Of a DNA stretch of 64,000 bases, positions 1 through 7,726 are shown one piece after another. The translations under genes and the position numbers were made by a program. Numbering within the stretch: position 1 is the first letter of the stretch; every line of letters begins with the position of its first letter. The notes beneath the pieces are model-generated. The model searched no databases, was not told where the DNA came from, and worked only from the letters and a program-made list of their open reading frames with translations. Source of the DNA: CPC320 sp002336405 (GTDB taxonomy: Bacteria; Pseudomonadota; Alphaproteobacteria; Rhodobacterales; Rhodobacteraceae); contig CASIAN010000013.1 of assembly GCA_949372595.1 (NCBI GenBank), positions 1-64,000 of the forward strand. Reading direction: 5' to 3'.

Positions 1-646
1 ATTTTGTTGACTGCCCAACCCAACCTGCCAATGTAGACCGGTCCAAGTCGATCCCTTCACGGGCAAATATTTGCGACTGGCGATAAAGCGGCAGGTGATC
101 TGCATACTTATTGACCAACACATGCGCCAGAAGACCGGCACCGGGGCGACCACGCTCAATCGGGCGTGATGGCAGGACTGCCTGAACGATCCTGTCACAA
201 CACTTGCAGGCCATCCGCGGTCGGACGATGCGGTTCACAACGAACCGCCCAGGAATATAATCCAGCTCTTCGGTCACATCCTCACCCAAGCTGCGCAACT
301 CGCCGCCGCATTTACAGGTCTCACCGGGGCGCAGAACCTGCTCATTGCGCGGCAGAGTTGGGGGCAGCGGCTTGCGCTTTGGTATTTGCTTCGGCTCTGG
401 GGCAGAGGCTTCTTCCGGCGGTGCAGTTCGCGCGGCAGCCGTTTCTTCTTCTTCGAGCTGAAGCTGCAAATTAAGCTGATCAGCCGATTCCGACTTTGAC
501 CCGAACCTGTACCGCTGATGCCCTGCAAGCTGGTGCTTGAGCTTCTCGATCTGCAGCGCCTGCGTCTTGGCCAATTCAACCAAACCTTCCGCCGCTATGC
601 GCAATTCGGCGGGATCGGACGGCAGGGATTTGGGCGTTGTAAACAT
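1..646 (-). CDS. tnpC: IS66 transposase TnpC, N-terminal part (truncated by window edge)
   Basis: This is the DDE transposase of the IS66 element; only the first 215 residues or so are in the window. The frame starts at an ATG at 646 (MFTTPKSLPSDP) and is open to the edge. Visible parts are an N-terminal leucine-rich helix with the IS66-typical stretch HQRYRFGSKSE, a proline-rich linker, and a zinc-finger-like block (CKCGG ... CKCC, about residues 110-150). The start of the transposase core follows (HVLVNKYADHLPLYRQ, then DRSTLAGWVG). The catalytic DDE residues lie beyond the edge. The gene sits 37 bases downstream of tnpB. Confidence 0.92.
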   Translation of the reverse strand, partial: MFTTPKSLPSDPAELRIAAEGLVELAKTQALQIEKLKHQLAGHQRYRFGSKSESADQLNLQLQLEEEETAAARTAPPEEASAPEPKQIPKRKPLPPTLPRNEQVLRPGETCKCGGELRSLGEDVTEELDYIPGRFVVNRIVRPRMACKCCDRIVQAVLPSRPIERGRPGAGLLAHVLVNKYADHLPLYRQSQIFAREGIDLDRSTLAGWVGQSTK

Positions 647-683
647 ACCGATCCTATAGCGGATCAGCACGGCAATGGGAATC

Positions 684-1055
684 CTACGCCGCTGGATTTG
701 GTGATAAATTACCAGTCGTCAAAGGCTGCCATGTCCGTTGTGGTGCGCGCCAATCAATACCTTCAAGCATCATCGACAGTTGCGCAGGGGTGAGCGTGAC
801 CTTTCCCTCAGCCGATGAAGGCCAAACGAATTTGCCCTTTTCCAAACGCTTGGAAAACATGCACGCCCCCTGACCGTCCCACCACACAATCTTCACCAGA
901 TCACCGCGCCGGCCACGGAATACAAACAGATGACCCGAATACGGGTCCTGCTTCAACACAGCTTCCGCCAAGGCTGACAAGCCATTAAACTGCTTGCGCA
1001 TGTCCGTCACCCCAGCCGCCAGCCATATCTTCGTTTGTGCCGGAACCGGGATCAA
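684..1055 (-). CDS. tnpB: IS66 accessory protein TnpB (Orf2)
   Basis: This is the 123-residue IS66 Orf2 protein, needed together with TnpA and TnpC for transposition of IS66-type elements; its biochemical role is not settled. The family signature is clear: WLAAGVTDMRKQFNGLSALA near the N-terminus, then LFVFRGRRGDLVKIVWWDGQ and a C-terminal WPSSAEGKVTLTPAQL. Length is normal for the family (about 115-120). The start codon overlaps the end of tnpA by four bases (ATGA), which suggests translational coupling. Confidence 0.93.
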   Translation of the reverse strand: MIPVPAQTKIWLAAGVTDMRKQFNGLSALAEAVLKQDPYSGHLFVFRGRRGDLVKIVWWDGQGACMFSKRLEKGKFVWPSSAEGKVTLTPAQLSMMLEGIDWRAPQRTWQPLTTGNLSPNPAA

Positions 1056-1453
1056 ACCATCAATCCTTCGACCAAAGCCAAAACAGCAGACAAGCCCGTC
1101 GCGCCTTCCACCAATATACGCCGGCCATCCGACAAAGTGATATCAACCCGATGCGCCGACAGTCGGGCATCCGACACCGACGGCGACATCGGCAATCGTG
1201 TGGCCGGGGATGAAGCCACACCCTCTATCTCAACAGGCAGAAAGGCCGGCACTTCATCAATCTCTAGGGCATCATCCGAAAAATCAGTGGCAAACCGAGG
1301 ATCGCGAAGCCACTTGTGGATCAAATTGGCATTCATCGAATACCGGCGTGCTACCTGCGCCACAGAAACACTTGCCACCCGTGCCTGCGCACAGATCGTA
1401 TGTTTCTCGTCGTCAGACCAAAACCGCTTCTTTTGACCCTTCTTACCCGCCAT
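1052..1453 (-). CDS. tnpA: IS66 accessory protein TnpA (Orf1), helix-turn-helix
   Basis: This is the first gene of the IS66 element. It encodes a small DNA-binding protein with an IS3/IS911-type helix-turn-helix near the N-terminus (SVSVAQVARRYSMNANLIHK, about residues 27-46) and a less conserved C-terminal part. The ATG at 1453 is preferred over an ATG 21 bases upstream because a GAGG ribosome-binding site lies six bases before it; this gives MAGKKGQKKRFWSDDEK and 133 residues. It overlaps tnpB by four bases. Confidence 0.9.
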   Translation of the reverse strand: MAGKKGQKKRFWSDDEKHTICAQARVASVSVAQVARRYSMNANLIHKWLRDPRFATDFSDDALEIDEVPAFLPVEIEGVASSPATRLPMSPSVSDARLSAHRVDITLSDGRRILVEGATGLSAVLALVEGLMV

Positions 1454-1518
1454 AGAATGCCTCAAGATGTCCACTATCGATGGTGCACATTATCAAGCTA
1501 TCCACAGAAGCGTCAGAG

Positions 1519-1538
1519 GGGGGAGACCAGACGGTTAC
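1519..1538. repeat. Right terminal inverted repeat of the IS66 element
   Basis: On the minus strand this site reads GTAACCGTCTGGTCTCCCCC, matching the general start of IS66-family ends (GTAA with a C/G-rich continuation). It lies 65 bases outside the tnpA start, as expected. The partner end and the 8-base target duplication cannot be checked because the other end is outside the window. Confidence 0.65.
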
Positions 1539-1696
1539 AGTCCGCCGTAATTCTTGTAATTAGATAGCCGTGTGCAACTTTGTTTTTGGTAGACTGAGCG
1601 CGGAGCTTGGGCTAGGTTATTCCTGAAGATTGCAAATTTTACGAAGTGTGTTCTTCGTCATCTCTATTTGTAGGGCCCCACTTCTACTGAGCTAAG

Positions 1697-2008
1697 TCAG
1701 TTGTGTTGGGAGACGTTTTTGGGAATTTTGACCTGCTTATGGAAGCGTGGCGTGTGAGCAAGACAGGCTTCCTCTTCGTAGATATGACGCTGCGCCGCGT
1801 TCCAATCGCAGCCACCGTATTGACGGGGCCAATTTGGCGCCAACCAACCACGTTCGTTCAGCAAGCTGTGCCATAGCTCTATATCAAACTTGCCAAGCCG
1901 TTTGCCCAGCCGCACCCTTTCGCTCAGATCGTACGGCAAAGTATGGTTTAACCACCCCCGCACCTCAACACGAAAGGCCTGCTCATCTGCGGTGAAATTC
2001 AGATCCAA
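1697..2008 (-). pseudogene. Acyl-CoA dehydrogenase, N-terminal fragment
   Basis: The first 85 residues or so match the N-terminus of the acyl-CoA dehydrogenase family: LDLNFTADEQAFRVEVRGWL, then WHSLLNERGWLAPNWPRQYG and a WNAAQRHIYEEE stretch. After about residue 88 the similarity is lost and the frame stops at 1697. A complete enzyme would have about 390-410 residues, so the flavin-binding and catalytic parts are gone. A TTG start at 2008 with GGAGA upstream, only 13 bases after the thiolase stop, shows it was the last gene of a fadB-fadA-acd operon. The IS66 end lies about 160 bases beyond the stop. The fragment is almost certainly non-functional. Confidence 0.8.
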
Positions 2009-2021
2009 CTGACAGGTCTCC

Positions 2022-3200
2022 TCAGAAGATTTCGAACAATCCAGCAGCACCCATGCCACCACCAATGCACATGGTGACCACACCCCACTTGGCACCACGG
2101 CGTTTGCCTTCAATCATCAGATGTCCAGTCATTCGCGCGCCCGTCATCCCGAAGGGATGCCCGATTGAGATGGAACCACCATTGACGTTGCAAATCTCAG
2201 GGTCGATCTCGATGCGGTCTCGGCAATAAAGCGCCTGAGACGCAAAGGCTTCGTTTAGTTCCCACAGGTCTATATCTACTACCTTCAACCCATGTCGTTC
2301 CAGCAGGCGGGGTACGGCAAAAACCGGGCCTATGCCCATTTCGTCCGGCTCACAGCCCGCCACGACAAATCCTTTGAATGCGCCAAGCGGCTCCAGCCCT
2401 TCACGCGCAGCCAAATCGCTGTCCATTAACACCAGCGCCGCCGCGCCATCGCTGAGTTGCGAAGCATTGCCCGCGGTCACGGAATGACCCGCGCCTTGTA
2501 CTGGTGCCAGCTCTGCCAACCCTTCGAGCGTTGTGTTGGGACGGTTGCAATCATCCATGGCCAAGGTCACCTCTTTGCGGGTCACTTCTCCGGTTTGCCT
2601 ATCCTTGAAGGCCTGTGTCACAGTAATCGGCGCAATCTCGTCATCCAGCTTGCCCGCCGCCTGAGCAGCTGCAGTACGTTGTTGGCTTGCCAAAGCCAAT
2701 TCGTCCTGAGCTTCACGGCTGATACCATAGCGTTCGGCCACGATATCTGCCGTCTGGATCATTGGCAGATACAACTCGGGCTTGTTGTCGATGATCCAGC
2801 TCTCATGTGACTGGGACGGGCGCGAGGGTGGCATCTGGCTGATACTTTCCACTCCGGCTCCAATAGCGGCGGGGGCACCCTCCATCACAATGGCGTGCGC
2901 AGCCATAGCCACAGCTTGCAGACCAGACGAGCAGAACCGGTTCACAGTGGCCGCCGAAACGCTGACCGGCAACCCGGCACGGATCACCGACTGGCGCGCG
3001 ATATTTGACCCTGTCCACCCCTCGGGATAGCCGCAGCCGACAAAGGCATCTTCAATCCAACTCGCATCAATGCCCGCACGTTTAACCGCCTGCTCGATCA
3101 CATGTCCACCCATCGTGGCACCGTGAGTTTCGTTAAAGACGCCACGATAAGACTTGGTTAGTCCTGTCCGCGCAGTTGAGACGATAACCGCCTGTTTCAT
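2022..3200 (-). CDS. fadA: Acetyl-CoA C-acyltransferase (3-ketoacyl-CoA thiolase)
   Basis: This full-length thiolase (392 residues) cleaves 3-ketoacyl-CoA to acetyl-CoA and a shortened acyl-CoA in the last step of beta-oxidation. The nucleophilic cysteine is in NRFCSSGLQAVAMA (about residue 90). The catalytic histidine is in the GHPFGMTGAR motif, and the second cysteine is in CIGGGMGAAGLFEIF at the C-terminus. Two adjacent ATG codons are possible starts; the second (3200) is better spaced from the AAGGAG site. It lies between a 5'-truncated fadB and a 3'-truncated acyl-CoA dehydrogenase, so it is the only intact gene of its operon and may now lack partners and its original promoter. Confidence 0.93.
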   Translation of the reverse strand: MKQAVIVSTARTGLTKSYRGVFNETHGATMGGHVIEQAVKRAGIDASWIEDAFVGCGYPEGWTGSNIARQSVIRAGLPVSVSAATVNRFCSSGLQAVAMAAHAIVMEGAPAAIGAGVESISQMPPSRPSQSHESWIIDNKPELYLPMIQTADIVAERYGISREAQDELALASQQRTAAAQAAGKLDDEIAPITVTQAFKDRQTGEVTRKEVTLAMDDCNRPNTTLEGLAELAPVQGAGHSVTAGNASQLSDGAAALVLMDSDLAAREGLEPLGAFKGFVVAGCEPDEMGIGPVFAVPRLLERHGLKVVDIDLWELNEAFASQALYCRDRIEIDPEICNVNGGSISIGHPFGMTGARMTGHLMIEGKRRGAKWGVVTMCIGGGMGAAGLFEIF

Positions 3201-3211
3201 CATATTTCTCC

Positions 3212-3997
3212 TTACACGTTTGGGCTAGAAACAGTCCGGCCTTTTATAACCAAACGCTCGAGTAACGGTGCCGGTCGCCAAAAATTAGGGTCTTTTCTTT
3301 GAAAGTGACGAATAGCACCCAATATCGTGTCCAAGCCCAATGTGTCAGCATATTGCATCGGGCCCCCGCGCCAACGCGGAAAACCATAGCCTTTCAGCAG
3401 CGGTATATCGATATCAAGCGGACGCAGCCCGATACCTTCTTCGACAATGCGCGACGCTTCGTTGATCATTGCAGCCATATACCTTTCAACAATCTCTTCC
3501 GCGCCAATGTCATAGGCTATAGTTTCCTTTTCGATGCGCTCAGCAGCGATGATATTGTCTGCTTCCGGGTCAAATCGCCCACTTCTGGCCATTTCATCAT
3601 AGATGTAGAAACCACGCCCAGTCTTGCGTTCAAACCAACCCATCTGGCACAAACGGTCAGCGCATTCAGGATAGGTTTCGTGCGAACTATGTATGTGCGC
3701 CAACCCCTTGTGGTTGGCCCAGCCAATGTCCAACTCAGCCAGATCGCTTACAGCAAATCTCCCCATCGCCAGCCCAAGCTCAATCAATGTTTTGTTGACC
3801 TTATAGGGGCTCGCATCTGCTAGGACCATACTGTAAACTGAATTTCCGTAATGCGACAGGATGCGGTTGCCGACAAACCCATCACAAACCCCGGCCCGAA
3901 CGGTGATTTTCTTAAGATTTTTGGCCAGTGCAAACGCGGCCGCCATGACATCTGGCGCCTCAGCATCGCCAGCAACCACTTCCACTAAGCGCATCAC
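3212..3997 (-). pseudogene. fadB: FadB-type 3-hydroxyacyl-CoA dehydrogenase, C-terminal fragment
   Basis: These 261 residues correspond to the C-terminal third of the bifunctional enoyl-CoA hydratase/3-hydroxyacyl-CoA dehydrogenase. The frame opens at VMRLVEVVAGDAEAPDV, just after the position where a complete enzyme has its HFFSP-type motif. It continues through DGFVGNRILSHYGN and GWFERKTGRGFYIYDE to the second dehydrogenase C-terminal domain (RWRGGPMQYAD). The hydratase domain and the NAD-binding Rossmann fold are absent, so it cannot be a working enzyme. Upstream of 3997 the frame meets a TAG within about 60 bases, and the sequence turns AT-rich. The break therefore lies at about 4000, where the foreign segment begins. 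Confidence 0.82.
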
Positions 3998-4062
3998 ATA
4001 GGCATTAATCGTTTGAAATCCTAAAGACAGCCTATTCTAACTAGCGAGAGAGAGAAGTTTCT

Positions 4063-4794
4063 AATGTACACCATTGCCTTTTTTGGGTGGGAGATGTGGT
4101 TTCGATACCTGATAAACTAGTCAGTTCAATCCGATTAGAGATGGGGAATTCCATAGAAGTCATCCAATTAACCGACCAAAAAACTCCTGTTGTAAAGAGT
4201 GTGACAAGTGTTCAAAGATTTAATCTATCACCACTCATTATGATTGCTAGGTTCCAAGCTTACGCTCAGATAAAAGCCTCGGGAAGGTACAATTTTTTTG
4301 TGATGCTGATAGCCTATTTATAAACCCTTTAGAATTAATTTTTCCGGTCGGTGACGCACTCCTTACAAAGAGACTTTTTGATGACAAAATTGATCATCAA
4401 TATCCAGAATTCTATCCAGAATTCATTGGAAAAAGGTTTGTAGAAATGATGCCTTACATGTTTGGAGCTATTGCAGTCAAAGGCGTCCAAAGTGAGTTTT
4501 TTGAATCACTTTTTAGCATTTGTTTAGAATTACCTGAAAGGTTTCACCGCTGGTATGGTGATCAGTACTCTATGGCCAAAGCCGTCCATATTGCTAGTTT
4601 TAATTTTGGGTTTCTAGATCCGGATAAGCTTATGACTATATGCGATGTCACAACTATCGCCGCAACAGTTATCTTCATTGAGAGGTAAAAAAGTTCAAAT
4701 GATCACATTTAAAGGGAGTGGTGGTGAAATATTTATGGAACCTACCCTCAAAAATTTACGTAGTCTTTTGTTCCAATCTGCTATCAAAAAGTGA
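4063..4794 (+). pseudogene. Glycosyltransferase with three frameshifts
   Basis: No single frame covers this gene, but joining three gives a continuous protein of about 240 residues. It starts at ATG 4063 (MYTIAFF, with a GAGAGAGAGAAG site upstream), shifts frame at the T6/G3 run at 4079-4087, and continues as VGDVVSIPDKLVSSIRLEMG. It shifts again at a run of seven T at 4293-4299, and a third time near 4640, ending at 4794. With the second shift restored the protein reads NFFCDADSLFINPLEL, a DxD metal/nucleotide-sugar site of GT-A glycosyltransferases. A YGDQYSMAKAV stretch and RGKKVQMITFKG near the end also fit a hexosyl transferase. The coding is AT-rich compared with the neighbouring fad genes, which suggests transfer. 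Exact family is not assigned. Confidence 0.62.
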
Positions 4795-4927
4795 CGTTAC
4801 AGTCGGGGTTTGTAAAATGCACAACAAGTCTGTGGAATATTGGTAAAGCAACTACATCAAATTTTTTGATCTGGAATTGGTTATTGAGTTGTAAAACCAA
4901 ATTACTGACTGAAGTAAAAATATAAAT

Positions 4928-5818
4928 TTGAACTGCTTTAAAAAGGTGAAAAAGTTGGAAATAAGCGTAAAAAAAGTTGCTGGCTTTTGCGAAGTTAGTT
5001 TAGATGAGATTGTCTATAACGTTGAAGATCATCATTTTTGGCCAAGGTTTCCAAATTGGGAACCTCAGACGGTTCAATTTTTTTCAAAATATCTTATTAA
5101 AGACACTGATTACCTCGATATTGGTGCGTGGATCGGTCCTACAGCACTTCTAGCTACAGCCATGGGTGCGCGAAAGGTAAAAGCTATAGAACCAAATCCT
5201 ATGAATTTTATGCACCTAATTACAACTCAAATTAACAACGGTTTATTGCAAAAGTGGTCTTTGATTAACGCGTGTATTTCTAATACTCATACGCCCTCAG
5301 TAATTGGGCCAATTGATGGTATTAAGGGCGCATTGAGTGCTACTAATATTATAGACAGTGGGCAAGATGGTACAGAAATAATATCTCTTAAACTTAATGA
5401 TTTACTACAAGGTAATGAGAACTTTTCTTTGATAAAAGTGGATATTGAAGGAGCAGAGCAATTTATTATAACGGATATTCAGATATTTGGGGCATACAAT
5501 GCAGCTGTTTGGTTGAGTTTGCATCCCCCTTTCATTGCAAATAAATATCTATTTCTGCAGGGGCTTTATTGTTTCGCATTGTACCACAAGGCTGACAACT
5601 CTCAAAATCGTGGAGTTGTTTCGTCATCTACGGCCGAAACAAGATGTGATAGCTGCGTTCAATGCCCGCTTGACCCATTTCCAACTCCAAAGGCAACAAG
5701 AAGAAAACTGCAGCAAAACTATACAGAAAACTCGTGTCCGTTATCAGACGTTTGCCGCGTCAAAGGGCATCTGCGCGACGGTCAAAAGATCTGGAAAATG
5801 TGCAATCAAGTGATCTGA
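4928..5818 (+). CDS. FkbM-family methyltransferase with aberrant C-terminus
   Basis: This is a SAM-dependent methyltransferase of the FkbM type, a family often found among polysaccharide or glycan genes, where it methylates sugar hydroxyls. The SAM-binding glycine loop is YLDIGAWIGPTALLATAMGA (about residues 62-81), followed by the acidic KAIEPNP strand. The FkbM hallmark is FSLIKVDIEGAEQFIITD (about residues 164-181). After about residue 212 (FIANKYLFLQG) the sequence stops looking like the family: it is cysteine-, serine- and lysine-rich and runs 75 bases antisense into the HAD hydrolase gene. The true 3' end has probably been lost in a rearrangement. The only start near the frame opening is TTG 4928, so the start is uncertain. 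Coding is AT-rich like the preceding glycosyltransferase. Confidence 0.65.
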   Translation: MNCFKKVKKLEISVKKVAGFCEVSLDEIVYNVEDHHFWPRFPNWEPQTVQFFSKYLIKDTDYLDIGAWIGPTALLATAMGARKVKAIEPNPMNFMHLITTQINNGLLQKWSLINACISNTHTPSVIGPIDGIKGALSATNIIDSGQDGTEIISLKLNDLLQGNENFSLIKVDIEGAEQFIITDIQIFGAYNAAVWLSLHPPFIANKYLFLQGLYCFALYHKADNSQNRGVVSSSTAETRCDSCVQCPLDPFPTPKATRRKLQQNYTENSCPLSDVCRVKGHLRDGQKIWKMCNQVI

Positions 5819-6418
5819 CTTGGTGCAATCTGCATCCGGATTAAAGCGCACAGTTGTCATCCCCAGCGCTTTGGCACCGTCAATTTCATATTGTGCATGA
5901 CCAACAAAAATTGCATTTTCGGGCGCGACCTTCAAAGGATTTAACGCCGCGAGGTAAATCCTCGCATCTGGCTTGACCACGCCAAGTTCACAAGAATCCG
6001 CATAGGAATCCCAGATGCCATCTATCCCAATTGTTTTGAACCAATTGTTCTTCTCGGACGGCGGGTTAAACGTGTTGGTCACCACGCCCAACTTAAAGCC
6101 GCGATGTTTAAGTTCGTGTAACGTATCACCAACTCCGTCGAAAAATGTGACATCGCTTTGTTGGGACCGCAGTAAGGCAACACCCTGCTGCACGATCTGC
6201 GGATCCGACACCCCGTAATGCCCCATCAACCATTCCATGAAGTCCTGAACCCCAATTTCGCCAGCATGTGCCTTCAGGCGCATCGCCCGCTCAACTGGGT
6301 CCTTGGCATCCGGAACCTTGTGACCACGGTCGGTCAGAAACTTGGCAATCATGCCTTTGCGCCGCGGCTTACTGTAGAGAATGTCACCTGCGTCAAACAG
6401 AATTGTACTAATGCCCAA
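5744..6418 (-). CDS. HAD-superfamily hydrolase
   Basis: This is a predicted phosphatase or haloacid-dehalogenase-like hydrolase of 224 residues. Motif I is LFDAGDIL (nucleophile and acid/base aspartates), motif II VVTNTF, motif III the lysine in VVKPDARIY, and motif IV FVGHAQYEIDGAKALGM, where a histidine replaces the more usual aspartate of GDS. A helical cap lies between motifs I and II. The start is a TTG at 6418 with AAAGGGA upstream. It is the last gene of the leftward RpiR-permease-ATPase-binding protein operon, 74 bases after the binding-protein gene. This suggests that it dephosphorylates the imported compound, but the substrate is unknown. Confidence 0.82.
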   Translation of the reverse strand: MGISTILFDAGDILYSKPRRKGMIAKFLTDRGHKVPDAKDPVERAMRLKAHAGEIGVQDFMEWLMGHYGVSDPQIVQQGVALLRSQQSDVTFFDGVGDTLHELKHRGFKLGVVTNTFNPPSEKNNWFKTIGIDGIWDSYADSCELGVVKPDARIYLAALNPLKVAPENAIFVGHAQYEIDGAKALGMTTVRFNPDADCTKSDHLIAHFPDLLTVAQMPFDAANV

Positions 6419-6455
6419 TGAAATCCCTTTCCGGTGGTTTGAAGAGTCTAAGAAG

Positions 6456-6487
6456 TGCTGCCTCAGTCAACTCTGAGCGAGGCAGCA
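6456..6487 (-). terminator. Intercistronic hairpin after the binding-protein gene
   Basis: TGCTGCCTCAG pairs with CTGAG-C-GAGGCAGCA (one bulged base) around a six-base loop, in the 74-base gap between the binding-protein stop and the HAD start. On the minus strand the stem is followed by TTCTTAG, which is too weak for a strong terminator. It more likely acts as an attenuator or mRNA stabiliser, keeping binding-protein expression above that of the HAD hydrolase. Confidence 0.55.
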
Positions 6488-6492
6488 GACGT

Positions 6493-7689
6493 TTATCCCA
6501 GTTCGAGATAGAGCGCCAGAAACCCATACTTCGAGAAGTAGATTTCCTCCGGGTCGATTGGCCACAGCTTCAGATCGTCAAAGCTCGGAAGGTCGAAATC
6601 GTTCATTTGCATGGCTTCGATGCTGCTGCGTGCAGCAAAGTCACCAGGCTCGTTCCATGGGTCAAAGCCTTCTTCCTCCATCATATATTTGATCAGGAGT
6701 TTGGCAGCATTCGGATGTGGTGCCATGTCAGCCATAACCAGCGCGGTTGGATAGCTGACACCAAACACCGGATCGAGACCATATATTGGAGCGGCAGCAT
6801 AAACCCCTTCTTTGTTTTTACGCATCTTGGAGAACGTGGTGATCCCCAGAGGTGGGTTTTCCTGCTGCACATCACCAACATTTTTAAATATCTTGGTGGT
6901 CGAACTCATGAAAACCGGTTCATTACCAAGAAAACGGAACAGCCATTCCATGGATGCATTCGGCTCAGAGATTACGGCGCTCTCTGCCACCGCTTCTAAA
7001 ACCTCTTCGGAATATGCGATCGGTTCGCCAAACTCGCGCTCGTATGCCGCAGCCATTTCATCAGAATGTTGCAAGATGGTCTGCATGAAGTTCGCGGACA
7101 ATCCGTCTTCGAGTGGGCTGGGCAGAAGCGTCCTTCCAGTCCATTCTTCGGTTGTCAGATCCCACAGCGTGTCTATCGGTGCGCCACCGGGGTTCAAAGC
7201 GGTGTTATAATAGACAACCCGGCTGGAATGACGCTGAATTAAAAACGGCTCCATCTCATTGCTATCCAGATCACTCTCAAGACCTGAAGGGATAAAGTTC
7301 CAAACCAGCCCATTCGGCAGAGCCTCATTCAGCAAAAGCGGCGCTTCGGCGTTGAAAAGCACGTCCACTGCGTGAACGCCCGCGTTATGTTCGCGGCGCA
7401 GCTTTTCAATTTGCAGATCAGACGGCATGTCATGGCCAATGATCTCAATGCCATATGCCTCTTTAAAACCGTCGACCAGCTTGGCGATCCGAGATGACAC
7501 GGAATAGATAACAACCTGTCCTTCTTCACGTGCCGCCGCCTCGATCGCTGTCCAGTCCTGAACATCAGACGCATAGGCACCGACGCCGGCCAGCTTTTGC
7601 CAGGTCTCGTCGGCAAAAGCTGCCCCTGACAGTCCGATCGCAAACACGGCCGCGGTCGTCATCAATTTTGATTTTGGTAATTTTCTCAT
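6493..7689 (-). CDS. ABC transporter periplasmic binding protein (iron(III)/hexose-phosphate/phosphonate type)
   Basis: This 398-residue exported binding protein belongs to the large group usually annotated as ferric-iron binding (FbpA/AfuA-like). It has a signal peptide with a hydrophobic core and AFA-DE cleavage near residue 26. The mature protein has the family start EGQVVIYSVSSRIAKLVDGF and the linker sequence VVYYNTALNPGGAP. The double tyrosine near the C-terminus that binds iron in FbpA is not evident. It is encoded with a fused permease and ATPase, an RpiR regulator carrying a sugar-phosphate-binding SIS domain, and a HAD phosphatase. By context a phosphorylated organic substrate is more likely than iron, as shown for AfuABC. 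This is inference. Confidence 0.82.
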   Translation of the reverse strand: MRKLPKSKLMTTAAVFAIGLSGAAFADETWQKLAGVGAYASDVQDWTAIEAAAREEGQVVIYSVSSRIAKLVDGFKEAYGIEIIGHDMPSDLQIEKLRREHNAGVHAVDVLFNAEAPLLLNEALPNGLVWNFIPSGLESDLDSNEMEPFLIQRHSSRVVYYNTALNPGGAPIDTLWDLTTEEWTGRTLLPSPLEDGLSANFMQTILQHSDEMAAAYEREFGEPIAYSEEVLEAVAESAVISEPNASMEWLFRFLGNEPVFMSSTTKIFKNVGDVQQENPPLGITTFSKMRKNKEGVYAAAPIYGLDPVFGVSYPTALVMADMAPHPNAAKLLIKYMMEEEGFDPWNEPGDFAARSSIEAMQMNDFDLPSFDDLKLWPIDPEEIYFSKYGFLALYLELG

Positions 7690-7726
7690 TGATTGAGTCC
7701 TCCTTAGTGTATGGTTTTTCTTGGTC

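Larger units (their letters stand above)
1..1538 (-). mobile_element. IS66-family insertion sequence, running off the left edge
   Basis: Three leftward genes in the classical IS66 order (tnpA, tnpB, tnpC) with the expected 4-base tnpA/tnpB overlap make up this element. The right end carries an inverted-repeat-like sequence at 1519-1538 that reads GTAACCGTCTGG on the minus strand, as IS66 ends usually begin GTAA. The left end and most of tnpC lie outside the window. No frameshift is seen in tnpA, tnpB or the visible part of tnpC, so the copy may be recent or still active. Confidence 0.9.

Noticed and set aside
166..474. Plus-strand open frame in the IS66 region
   Set aside because: It is antisense to tnpC, which has a clear family match in the minus-strand frame.
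3299..3823. 174-codon plus-strand frame across fadB
   Set aside because: It is antisense to a recognisable FadB fragment and shows no protein-family character.
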